Assembly: GCA_965201045.1 (NCBI GenBank)
Contig: OZ241746.1
Location: 3,968,001 to 4,032,000 of the forward strand
Direction: 5' to 3'
DNA from: JAPORK01 sp026710285
GTDB taxonomy: Bacteria; Pseudomonadota; Gammaproteobacteria; Pseudomonadales; Endozoicomonadaceae
DNA: 64,000 nucleotides
Made by a program: the position numbers and the translations under genes. The notes under the pieces were generated by a model that was given only the letters and a program-made list of their open reading frames with translations, had not been told where the DNA came from and did not search any database. Below are positions 55,201 through 62,020 of the stretch, one piece after another; the stretch's first letter is position 1, and each line of letters starts with the position of its first letter.

Positions 55201-57728
55201 GTGACCGCAATAACAGAAGAATTTCCCTTGCTATCATAGCTGAAATTTACAGTACAGCGGTCTGGGTCATCATAGACTTTTACGACTGTCTCCTGATCAG
55301 GTAAATGTTCACGAAGTACTCTGCCCAGGTCATCATAAGTAAAAGTAGTTGTTAGATTTTGTATGTTGCCTAATGCGTCTGTATAATAGGTTTTTTTAGC
55401 AGCAACACGACCGTAATTATCATAAGTTATACTTTTAACCGGTAACCACTTTCCAGGTTGTGCTGTTCCTGAAGCAGAGATAGCTTCTCTGAAAAGTATC
55501 AACGGACGTCCTGCTCCATCAAAAAGTATTTTGTTCTGCAGACCGTTGCTGGCGGTCATGATTAACTGAAGCTGATTTGGAGAAACTGTATAATGATAGT
55601 GCTTGCTCACTGCAAAAGCAGTTCCTACTCCTGAATCGATTTGTATTACCCGTCCCTGATGATCATAGTGATAGCGGAGAATACTTTTATTCGCAGGATC
55701 TGCCACTTCAAGTACCTGATTGGTGAACATGCTGGAAGTCACTGCTGGAGAACGTTTAAACTGACTAGTACTTATTTTAACCGCGGTATAAGTGGTTTTG
55801 GTCGTTCTGCTTTTGTTTAAAATATAGTGATAATCAGTCGTTATATTGTTGAGTGTTTTATCAGATGATACTGAGCCTGTCAGTACTGTTGTCTTTAAAA
55901 GTCCGTATTGGAAAATATCTTTTTTGTTATTATTATACTCGCGCATTGTTGTAATTTGTTGATGACCTGAATGTACCACTTTTTTTGTGAGTACCAGAAT
56001 ATATCCATTACCCTTCAGATTAGATTCTTTTTGATAATAATAATGAGTGGTTAAAGGAAGAATGGATGATTTTGATGGCTGATCTGCAGGCTTCATGGTC
56101 ACAGACTGTACCTGTGTACTTAAAGACCATCCGTCAGGTTCGGCAGGGCAGGCAGTATTACCGCTTGCCGGGCAATAGCTGGTTATTTGCTCGCGTCCGT
56201 ACGCATCTTTTGTCTTGATCAGGCGTCCCTGAACATCATAGCTGTTTTCCACTGTTTCCACAGCAGGTGCTCCTGAGTTTTCTCCCCATATTTTGGTTAC
56301 CATTTTTAAAGGTAGACTATAAGTAACAGGTAAGTCGCTAAAGCGGGTATGTGCACAGCCATCATTTTTATCGGTGCAGCAATAAAAATTATTCACAGCT
56401 GAAAGCAAATGTCCTGTACGCTTACTGATAAGCCGTGCACTGATCAACAGATGATATTTATTATAAGTACGCAGCTGTGTTGTGATTCCATTATCTTGCA
56501 TGGTTGTATAAGTATACTCCACCGGTGCTTCAAACAGTGTATCCTGTGATGAGCTGATCAGTTTATTTAAACCAGAATTAAAACCAAGATAGTTATGTTC
56601 ATTCGCGCTGCTCTGATCATAACTGTAGCGGGTAACCATTTCTGGTTGGCTGGCACCCGGATCTGTGGACTCTCTGGTTACCACACATAAATGACGCTGA
56701 TTATCATAAGGTAATGCAACAGCCATTGCACTGGTACAGTTATACGTTATGCTTTTTTTTAAACCGGAAGGATAAATCACCTGGTTAAGTAAATGACCAT
56801 AGTATTCCATATGGATGTTCGGTGATGTTTGTCTGCTTTCTTCGGGCAAAATGATATTTCTGAGTTCATTGTTAAAATGATTAAGCATGATATTAACCGG
56901 TTTTCCATCAGCATCATAGCTGGTAACTGTTATAAAACCTTCCTGTTGAGTTAAGGTGATTTTGTGTCCTAGATCATCACGAATGGTGCTTAGCAGATGG
57001 GTTCCGGCAACATAATCAAAAGTAACACCACGTCCGTCTTGTTGCTCTAACCTGGTTTCAAAACCATTATGATTAAGTATCTCGCGAAGACCATTGTTAT
57101 AGGTTATGGTAAAATATTTATTTTTACTTCCATCTATCTGAATATCATGTAACTTGTGATAATGAGGTCTCCAGACACCATCTTTTATTCTCTCCAAATT
57201 AAATGTTTGCCCCTGAGAGGTAGATAGCTGATTGTTGACCGGATTAAAATGGGTCAGATTCCAGCTCCAGCCCACTCCGAGTTGATCAGGATCAGCCCTG
57301 CTGTTACTGTTATAACTGACCTGCAGATTGATGTTGGGTCCACGATCCAGATTGCTGATCATGCTGCCTGCTTTTACATAAGCGGTTAGTGTGCCTGTAC
57401 GAGGATCCACCGTTGTCCCCCAATGTTTTTTGAAATTAAAGGCATTAGACCAGGGTGATGAAGTAGAACTGCTGGTTTGTGTTTTGGTTAATGCCGGTTT
57501 TTTACCATTGTTTTTTAACTGAAACAATGCATGATTGTTTGTGGAGTGAAATTTTATGGTTGTAGTGTTGGATTGCTTATTTCTAAGGGTTATATCCTGA
57601 AATGAAGAGATTAAAGCTTTACAAGTGAATCCACAACAAAAAGACAAAAGTACTAAACAAAAATAGCTAGCTGTATTTTTTAAAAAATTAATTTTATAGA
57701 TTATGTTTAGTTTCGAAATTATGTACAT
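52206..57728 (-). CDS. RHS/YD-repeat secreted protein 4
   Basis: An 1840-residue RHS protein, near twin of RHS 3 in the head (SSPWSNAFNFKKHWGTTVDP), repeats and core (FGSNNPVMNTDPDGN near 1494). The leader ASYFCLVLLSFCCGFTCK is hydrophobic and Cys-containing. The tip after the Ala/Gly section is strongly diverged but alignable to RHS 3: FITAWYKIVNSGLNIKNHL, KELFLIFVNLRV, LAELAHYIDLKNR, FTLLPSEHYQYFTFIHK, and a final NNRDGYFYL. The start codon context (AAGAG 14 bases upstream) resembles that of RHS 3. It is the first gene of the three-gene rhs tandem in transcription order. Confidence 0.9.
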   Translation of the reverse strand: MYIISKLNIIYKINFLKNTASYFCLVLLSFCCGFTCKALISSFQDITLRNKQSNTTTIKFHSTNNHALFQLKNNGKKPALTKTQTSSSTSSPWSNAFNFKKHWGTTVDPRTGTLTAYVKAGSMISNLDRGPNINLQVSYNSNSRADPDQLGVGWSWNLTHFNPVNNQLSTSQGQTFNLERIKDGVWRPHYHKLHDIQIDGSKNKYFTITYNNGLREILNHNGFETRLEQQDGRGVTFDYVAGTHLLSTIRDDLGHKITLTQQEGFITVTSYDADGKPVNIMLNHFNNELRNIILPEESRQTSPNIHMEYYGHLLNQVIYPSGLKKSITYNCTSAMAVALPYDNQRHLCVVTRESTDPGASQPEMVTRYSYDQSSANEHNYLGFNSGLNKLISSSQDTLFEAPVEYTYTTMQDNGITTQLRTYNKYHLLISARLISKRTGHLLSAVNNFYCCTDKNDGCAHTRFSDLPVTYSLPLKMVTKIWGENSGAPAVETVENSYDVQGRLIKTKDAYGREQITSYCPASGNTACPAEPDGWSLSTQVQSVTMKPADQPSKSSILPLTTHYYYQKESNLKGNGYILVLTKKVVHSGHQQITTMREYNNNKKDIFQYGLLKTTVLTGSVSSDKTLNNITTDYHYILNKSRTTKTTYTAVKISTSQFKRSPAVTSSMFTNQVLEVADPANKSILRYHYDHQGRVIQIDSGVGTAFAVSKHYHYTVSPNQLQLIMTASNGLQNKILFDGAGRPLILFREAISASGTAQPGKWLPVKSITYDNYGRVAAKKTYYTDALGNIQNLTTTFTYDDLGRVLREHLPDQETVVKVYDDPDRCTVNFSYDSKGNSSVIAVTYNNLLDKPVKQILLPANFVTSHFGTASTLCKTNYTQPNIITSSVVYDGLGRVIKSVDPMGRIVTKDYDALGHVIYITDPAGDKIHNIYNLVGQLVQQWTIPANEDKQSLPQYLLASAQYNAAGELLWKAGEDKKKTMYTYTLNGEIKTITTPAGHIISWQYNLIGLPVSETLDTKPIVHLSYDPITALLTTKTDITGITTWTYSDDNKTQQLRHIGANGYPDYYFHWQYDRNRRIISVTDLLGNKRLTLYDKLNRIVKISYQQHTNGAIEDISKITYDSFSRIVAAVYGSNMARYIHYNNYGQTKNVDDLLVRKHLSEWKYDYDKAGNIISLMHSTGENHQQQATLHYQYDELNNLTTMTCSGSSGLPLCPRDTALRDSNLQQAPIITSQHYFFNHLNRMKQVKEALQDSQGKETLSKVVNYGYGDQQAPLRLQQISTAWNGQILQIDKFIYDTVGNMLIDSTGHHMTYNAFNQITQVISPEGKQTHYDYDGNSREVKEKTTSGNVRTLIYVAKTLSGEIISNSHQETHTISYLGTAKAIDGTIQDYYEKNYKGDITGVLDKTTTGTYKLSYYNIYSPYGMVWHTHSTSSLPWYQQTLAGFNGEQTDPSTGWQFLGAGHRTYNPGQRYFVSEDPAGDGYAFGSNNPVMNTDPDGNLPKWIGSAMHILSYAGTLGLVALHKQWANITSIALMTALGASALGISACFAGGITPLIATSVALTASAGTLAITSAAIPANRGLNIASTCAGLLAMAADISTAGITALSRTSKLFSEVKALDTIDAMEAIREPTYSIDAVKFNYTGAMSSAEISVNETAQNRSTFDILSEALSDFIQQKAGINRLSISDSNEFITAWYKIVNSGLNIKNHLKELFLIFVNLRVRNLYAMDLAELAHYIDLKNRYVLTAGIQNDINRMDQCIVYNNLRPINEFISNVYYNSRTIGFTLLPSEHYQYFTFIHKTLRAGRWYVISLDENGNKVDEFYSSNNIVDLTNNRDGYFYL

Positions 57729-58032
57729 ATCAAATATGCTCTTGAGAGGAGGGGAAGTGAAGTATCCAATAAATTATTGCTACGGATATTTTAAACTACC
57801 GATATTTTGGTTATCTGAACAGACCCTAGCAAGAGATGCACTGATTAATAAATGATATTTATTGTGGGTACGGATCTGTGTTTTAACATCTGCATAGCGA
57901 GAAAAAACTTGTCAATAAGTTACACGGGTGTTGAAGATTTATGAGAGCGCTGCGTGCACGCATCTGTTAAGCAAAGATTGATGCAGTTCGAGGTAATTAA
58001 AGATAATTTCAGGCTAACAAACATTTGCTGTT
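57729..58032. other. Upstream region of RHS 4 with rhs remnant
   Basis: Apart from the rhs fossil at 57828-57895 there is no recognisable gene. A G+C-richer patch (GAGAGCGCTGCGTGCACGC) near 57941 is unexplained. Confidence 0.55.
57828..57895 (-). pseudogene. Second fossil fragment of an rhs gene
   Basis: GATGCACTGATTAATAAATG, ATATTTATTGTGGGTACGG and TCTGTGTTTTAACATC follow the RHS 4 coding sequence around 56435-56500 (GTGCACTGATCAACAGATG, ATATTTATTATAAGTACGC). On the minus strand it would read NKYHLLIS, the conserved YNKYHLLISA motif. It is only about 68 bases, orphaned 100 bases upstream of RHS 4, and implies that a further rhs copy was lost here. Confidence 0.75.
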
Positions 58033-58061
58033 AAGAAAAATCTCTGCCATTGCAGAGATTT
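58033..58061 (-). terminator. Rho-independent terminator of the tRNA pair
   Basis: On the minus strand AAATCTCTGC, loop AATG, GCAGAGATTT is followed by TTCTTAA. It lies 10 bases past the CCA end of tRNA-Asp, so it ends the tRNA-Val-tRNA-Asp transcript. Confidence 0.9.
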
Positions 58062-58071
58062 CTATGAAAAG

Positions 58072-58148
58072 TGGCGGACCGGACGGGATTCGAACCCGCG
58101 ACCTCCGGCGTGACAGGCCGGCATTCTAACCAGCTGAACTACCGGTCC
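58072..58148 (-). tRNA. tRNA-Asp (GTC)
   Basis: 77 bases with CCA encoded. The acceptor GGACCGG pairs with CCGGTCC, the discriminator is G, the D arm is TAGTTCAGCTGGTTAGAA, the anticodon loop is CTGTCAC with GTC, and the T arm contains GGTTCGAATCC. It lies 10 bases downstream of tRNA-Val on the same strand, so the pair is one transcript. Confidence 0.97.
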
Positions 58149-58158
58149 GCAGCATTAA

Positions 58159-58234
58159 TGGTGGGTGGTGACGGGATCGAACCGCCGACCCTCTGCTTGT
58201 AAGGCAGATGCTCTCCCAGCTGAGCTAACCACCC
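58159..58234 (-). tRNA. tRNA-Val (TAC)
   Basis: 76 bases with CCA encoded. The acceptor GGGTGGT pairs with ACCACCC, the discriminator is A, the D arm is TAGCTCAGCTGGGAGAGC, the anticodon loop is CTTACAA with TAC, and the T arm contains GGTTCGATCCC. First gene of the tRNA pair. Confidence 0.97.
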
Positions 58235-58383
58235 GGTTATTTCTGCTTTTGCTCTTGAGCAAACGTTGTTACCAGTTGACTGGTTACAAATGTTATCACC
58301 ATTATTTATAAAATCAAGTATTAATTCATTAATATATGAAAAAAATATTTACAAAAATTAGTATACTCTTTTAAATTTGTATT

Positions 58384-58956
58384 TTATAGCATCGAAGCAG
58401 GTGCTTCTTTATTGCTCAGTACTTTATATCGATTAAACTCAGGTAGCTGAAAATGCCACCATTCAAAAGGGTTACATACAAAGCCGGCTGCATGCATAAT
58501 ACCGTTTAACAGTAGGCGATTCTTTTGTGTTTGTGTTGGAATTTTAAAAAAGTTTTGATGTGCAGTTTCAGAAAAATCATCAAAGCCTGTACCCATATCC
58601 AGCATGGTGCCCTGCATGTCTGTTAATGTCAGATCCAGTGCAATACCACGGCAATGGGGTCGTTCACCCGTTTGTGGATGAGTAATATATTTTTCATCCG
58701 GCATGTGATTCCACAATATTTGCTGTGCTTCCACAGGACGAAAAGCATCCCATATTTTAAATCGTAATCCTAATGCAGCCGCCTGTTCCAGAGCAATATT
58801 AAAACGCTTTAATGCTTCTGCATGCAGGAAGGTATTCTGCAGACCACTTTTGTAAATGCAGGTTTTGGTAAAATTATTCATAGTTGCATAGGCAAGAAAA
58901 ATTTCATAGCGGCTATCTTGTGTATTATTTAATAATTCGAGCACTTTATTCTTCAC
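58384..58956 (-). CDS. D-alanyl-D-alanine dipeptidase (VanX/DdpX family)
   Basis: Zinc dipeptidase that hydrolyses D-Ala-D-Ala, for peptidoglycan dipeptide recycling or as a nutrient source rather than vancomycin resistance in a Gram-negative cell. The 190 residues cover the family. FKIWDAFRPVEAQQILW carries the conserved Arg, HCRGIALDLTL gives Zn ligands His and Asp, GFDDFSETAH follows, and EWWHFQ gives the catalytic Glu and third ligand His. The frame opens at a GTG at 58956, but GAGGTGA is well placed as the ribosome site for the in-frame GTG at 58944, which may be the true start. There is no signal peptide, so it is probably cytoplasmic. No vanH/vanA partners are present. Confidence 0.92.
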   Translation of the reverse strand: MKNKVLELLNNTQDSRYEIFLAYATMNNFTKTCIYKSGLQNTFLHAEALKRFNIALEQAAALGLRFKIWDAFRPVEAQQILWNHMPDEKYITHPQTGERPHCRGIALDLTLTDMQGTMLDMGTGFDDFSETAHQNFFKIPTQTQKNRLLLNGIMHAAGFVCNPFEWWHFQLPEFNRYKVLSNKEAPASML

Positions 58957-59144
58957 CTCAATGTATCTGATGGGTTAATTATTTTATCAGTCCTCAATAA
59001 AAAAAGACGATGCATTACATAATAAAAAACATGATTGTCATGATTTGTTGTTCTATTGTAGTAATGATTTAAAACATAACATAAGTGTTGCAAGATATCG
59101 GATACTTAAACGGATCTTCCAGGCATAAAATTACAGAGGTATTT

Positions 59145-60485
59145 ATGAAAGCATGGGAAGTTAATTTTGATGGTCTGGCAGGACCTGCTTATAATTTTGC
59201 TGGACTGAGTTTTGGTAATCTGGCCTCGTTAAAACACGCAAAGCAAAAATCAAATCCAAAGCATGCTGCTAAGCAAGGACTTGCAAAAATGAAAGCGCTG
59301 GCAGATATGGGGCTTATTCAGGGGGTTATTGCTCCCCATGAACGACCTGATCTGCAAATGTTAAGACGACTTGGGTTTACAGGCAGTGAAACGCAGATGC
59401 TGGTTAAAGCAGCAAAGCAAACCCCAGAAATTTTTTTAGCCTGCTACTCTGCATCAGCTGTATGGACGGCGAATGCAGCTACCGTTTCTCCTGGAGCTGA
59501 TACGCTGGATAAGCGCATACATTTTACTCCAGCAAATCTGCAAACACTGTTTCATCGTTCTTTAGAGCCTGCATTAGCGTCGGATATTCTGCATACTATT
59601 TTTAAAGATGAAAAGCATTTTGTTCACCACACTCCCTTACCAAAACACCACTATTTTAGTGATGAAGGTGCCGCAAACCACACCCGTTTTTGTCAGGATT
59701 ATGGTAGCGAAGGCGTTGAATGTTTTATCTACGGTCGTCATGGAATAAACAACAGCCATCATCAGCCAAAGCATTTTCCTGCCCGCCATACACTTGAAGC
59801 CAGTATGGCCATTGCCCGTTTGCATCAGCTCAATCCCAATAAGGTCGTCTTTGCACAACAAAATCCGGAAGTGATTGATCAGGGTGTCTTTCATAATGAT
59901 GTCATTGCTGTGGGTAATATGAATGTGTTATTTCACCATGAAAAAGCGTTTTTAAATACAAAGGTTCTGTATGATGATTTAAACCGAAAAATGTCAGACG
60001 GACAGATCCATTTTATTGAGGTGAAAACAGCAGAGTGTTCTGTCAAAGAGGCAGTGGAGAGTTATTTATTTAATTCACAACTGATCACCTTATCCTCCGG
60101 GAAGATGATTTTGATTGCACCGGCTGAATGTAAAAATAATCTGCGTGTTAAGCAATATCTTGATTATCTGGTACAGAGTGATCATCCGATTCAGGATGTC
60201 ATGTTTTTTGATTTAAGACAAAGCATGAAAAATGGCGGGGGACCTGCCTGTTTGCGATTACGGGTGGTTTTAAATGAGCAGGAGTTAGCAGCAGTTAATC
60301 CAGCAGTATTTATTAATGATACGCAGTATGCTCGTTTAGATCGCTGGATAGAAAAACATTACCGGGACGCTTTGAGTGCAGATGATTTGTGTGATATCAG
60401 TTTTTTAACCGAAATCCGCACGGCGCTGGATGAACTAACGACTATCTTAAATTTAGGATCAGTCTATTCCTTTCAAAAGAACTAA
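59145..60485 (+). CDS. astB: N-succinylarginine dihydrolase
   Basis: Second enzyme of the arginine succinyltransferase (AST) pathway: N2-succinylarginine to N2-succinylornithine, CO2 and ammonia. The 446 residues compare with 447 in E. coli when started at the ATG at 59145, which has AGAGGT 5 bases upstream; the open frame extends 20 codons further without support. Family marks: EVNFDGLAGPAYNFAGLSFG at the start, YGRHGINNSHHQPKHFPARH, FAQQNPEVIDQGVFHNDVIA, and GGGPACLRLRVVL with the nucleophilic Cys. The other AST genes (astC, astA, astD, astE) are not adjacent, unlike their usual operon, so the pathway is either dispersed or partial. Confidence 0.96.
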   Translation: MKAWEVNFDGLAGPAYNFAGLSFGNLASLKHAKQKSNPKHAAKQGLAKMKALADMGLIQGVIAPHERPDLQMLRRLGFTGSETQMLVKAAKQTPEIFLACYSASAVWTANAATVSPGADTLDKRIHFTPANLQTLFHRSLEPALASDILHTIFKDEKHFVHHTPLPKHHYFSDEGAANHTRFCQDYGSEGVECFIYGRHGINNSHHQPKHFPARHTLEASMAIARLHQLNPNKVVFAQQNPEVIDQGVFHNDVIAVGNMNVLFHHEKAFLNTKVLYDDLNRKMSDGQIHFIEVKTAECSVKEAVESYLFNSQLITLSSGKMILIAPAECKNNLRVKQYLDYLVQSDHPIQDVMFFDLRQSMKNGGGPACLRLRVVLNEQELAAVNPAVFINDTQYARLDRWIEKHYRDALSADDLCDISFLTEIRTALDELTTILNLGSVYSFQKN

Positions 60486-60843
60486 AACCGGTGATGTTTG
60501 AATTGATTGATTGATTCATATCTGCATATTTCTGGTTATTCTTCGTTTATATTAGGTATTTAAAAACCAGTTAATATAGCAGATAGTCGGCAAATTTACA
60601 GGACGAAATTACTTTATAACAGTTAACTGTTTCTGGTATTCGTTTAGGTGCTACCGCAAATATTTCTTAGAAATAAAATAACAATTATCAATTTTTTTGT
60701 ATATACTTAGGTTTCGTGTCAGTTCTTTAATTATAAATAATTATTTGCAATTAACAGAGTGAGTAAAGACGAAATAATCAATTTTTACTTGTAATAATAT
60801 CATTTATATCAATCGACTAACAAAAATAATAAAGGATATAAGT
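60486..60843. other. Upstream region of the secreted protein gene, shared with the SopB-like gene
   Basis: From about 60536 to 60635 this stretch is similar to about 61874-62003, which lies directly upstream of the SopB-like gene: TATTTAAAAACCAGTTAATA, CAGATAGTCGGCAAATTTACA, and TTATAACAGTTAA against TATTTAAAAATTAGTTAATA, CAGTTAGTCAGGCAATTTACA, and TTACAACGGTTAA. The second copy has about 30 extra bases in the middle. It may be a shared control region or a duplicated leader. Confidence 0.65.
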
Positions 60844-61569
60844 ATGAATAAAAGAAATTTAATCTGCTGGATTTTTTACCTGATTTTCCTGGTGACTGTA
60901 TCAGCACTTAATGCCACAGCAAAGACTTACACAAGAGACAACAAGTTTTATTTTGAAGATTTTACCTATGTGAAGGATAAATCCACATATACAAAGAGTC
61001 GACCAATAAGATTTGCTTCTTTGAGGCACTGTATTCACAAGCAACCTTTTGGTGTACCTGACAACAGTTGGTTAGACGGTAAGACTCAAGATGCTAAAAC
61101 ATATTTTACGATAAAGGCTGGAAGGCATAATTACAAAAGTAACAAGACATGTATACTTAATACAATGTTGGCTAAAGAAAAAGAAAATGCTATCAATTAT
61201 CTTATTGGCAACGATTATATTGGTAATGTTAATTTTGCGCTTCAGGGTGATTTAGTATTTTATGGATTAGGTTCATCAGATTATAAGGCAATTGATCAAA
61301 TTTTTAAGGACATCGTACTGGTACAGACTCAAGCTGTAGTATTAGGTAGCCATAGTGAAAGAATAGGCAATGTATGGCTGTTTGGAGGACCTAATTGTCA
61401 AAGATTTGATTATAAAAAGTGTGGAAAAAAATGCAACAACTTAGGAGGTATAGCCAACTGTACTTCTACAGCTGGAAAAAATTGGTGTTTTATTCGTGAC
61501 AGTAATAGTTATGGTATTATTTATTTGCGGGAACCATGCTCTGTGAGTCTGCTCCAAAATAATCTCTAA
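60844..61569 (+). CDS. Secreted protein of unknown function
   Basis: A 241-residue protein with no family I recognise. The signal peptide is MNKRNLICWIFYLIFLVTVS followed by ALNATA and a likely cut at ATA-K. The mature part has an N-terminal aromatic/basic stretch, a middle with mixed alpha/beta character (VNFALQGDLVFYGLGSSDYK), and a C-terminal third dense in cysteines (NCQRFDYKKCGKKCNNLGG, NCTS, NWC, PC) that should form disulfides outside the cytoplasm. AAGGA lies 8 bases before the ATG. Its upstream region resembles that of the SopB-like gene that follows, which hints at common regulation. The style matches secreted effectors or toxins, but no function can be assigned. Confidence 0.75.
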   Translation: MNKRNLICWIFYLIFLVTVSALNATAKTYTRDNKFYFEDFTYVKDKSTYTKSRPIRFASLRHCIHKQPFGVPDNSWLDGKTQDAKTYFTIKAGRHNYKSNKTCILNTMLAKEKENAINYLIGNDYIGNVNFALQGDLVFYGLGSSDYKAIDQIFKDIVLVQTQAVVLGSHSERIGNVWLFGGPNCQRFDYKKCGKKCNNLGGIANCTSTAGKNWCFIRDSNSYGIIYLREPCSVSLLQNNL

Positions 61570-61761
61570 GCAATGCGTATAAAATAATTTAGACAAATTC
61601 TGGGGTAGTTGTGGTATTGTACAGCAGCTTATCTTCGACTCCGCTCAGGATACGGATTTACGTTGGCTGAGCGGAGTCGAAGTCAGTGAAATTAAAGTCA
61701 GAATAGCCATTGTTCTTTTATTGATAGATTAGAATTGTACAAATTATTTCGTATACGTCCC
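61570..61761. mobile_element. MITE-B copy, uninterrupted
   Basis: About 190 bases bounded by CAATGCGTATAAAATAATTT and, on the other strand, GGGACGTATACGAAATAATTT. In the centre CTTCGACTCCGCTCAG at about 61634 faces CTGAGCGGAGTCGAAG at about 61666, a 16-base palindrome arm. It shows the empty form of the element that is interrupted at 51409-51896. It starts immediately after the stop of the secreted protein gene and may also serve as its terminator. Confidence 0.8.
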
Positions 61762-62020
61762 TAAAATAATTTTAATTAATATTTAACGTAAGCTTTCTGT
61801 GCAGAGTGGCAAAACTTAATAAAATAAATATTAATAAATTATATGAAGAGCTATAACTACAACTGATGTTTTTTGGCTATCCTTAGTTTATACTGAATAT
61901 TTAAAAATTAGTTAATATACCGATTTGACTCAAAAATACTCGATTTGTATAGCGCAGTTAGTCAGGCAATTTACAGAATGAAGTTATTTTACAACGGTTA
62001 ATCAAGTCAAAGAGTAACGA
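61762..62020. other. Leader of the SopB-like gene
   Basis: AT-rich upstream region; its second half (about 61874-62003) is related to 60536-60635. The ribosome site before the ATG is modest (GAGTAACGA). I cannot place the promoter. Confidence 0.5.

Noticed and set aside
58384..58956. VanX-like gene as evidence for a vancomycin-resistance cluster
   Set aside because: No vanH, vanA, vanR or vanS beside it, and Gram-negative VanX/DdpX homologs are peptidoglycan-recycling enzymes.
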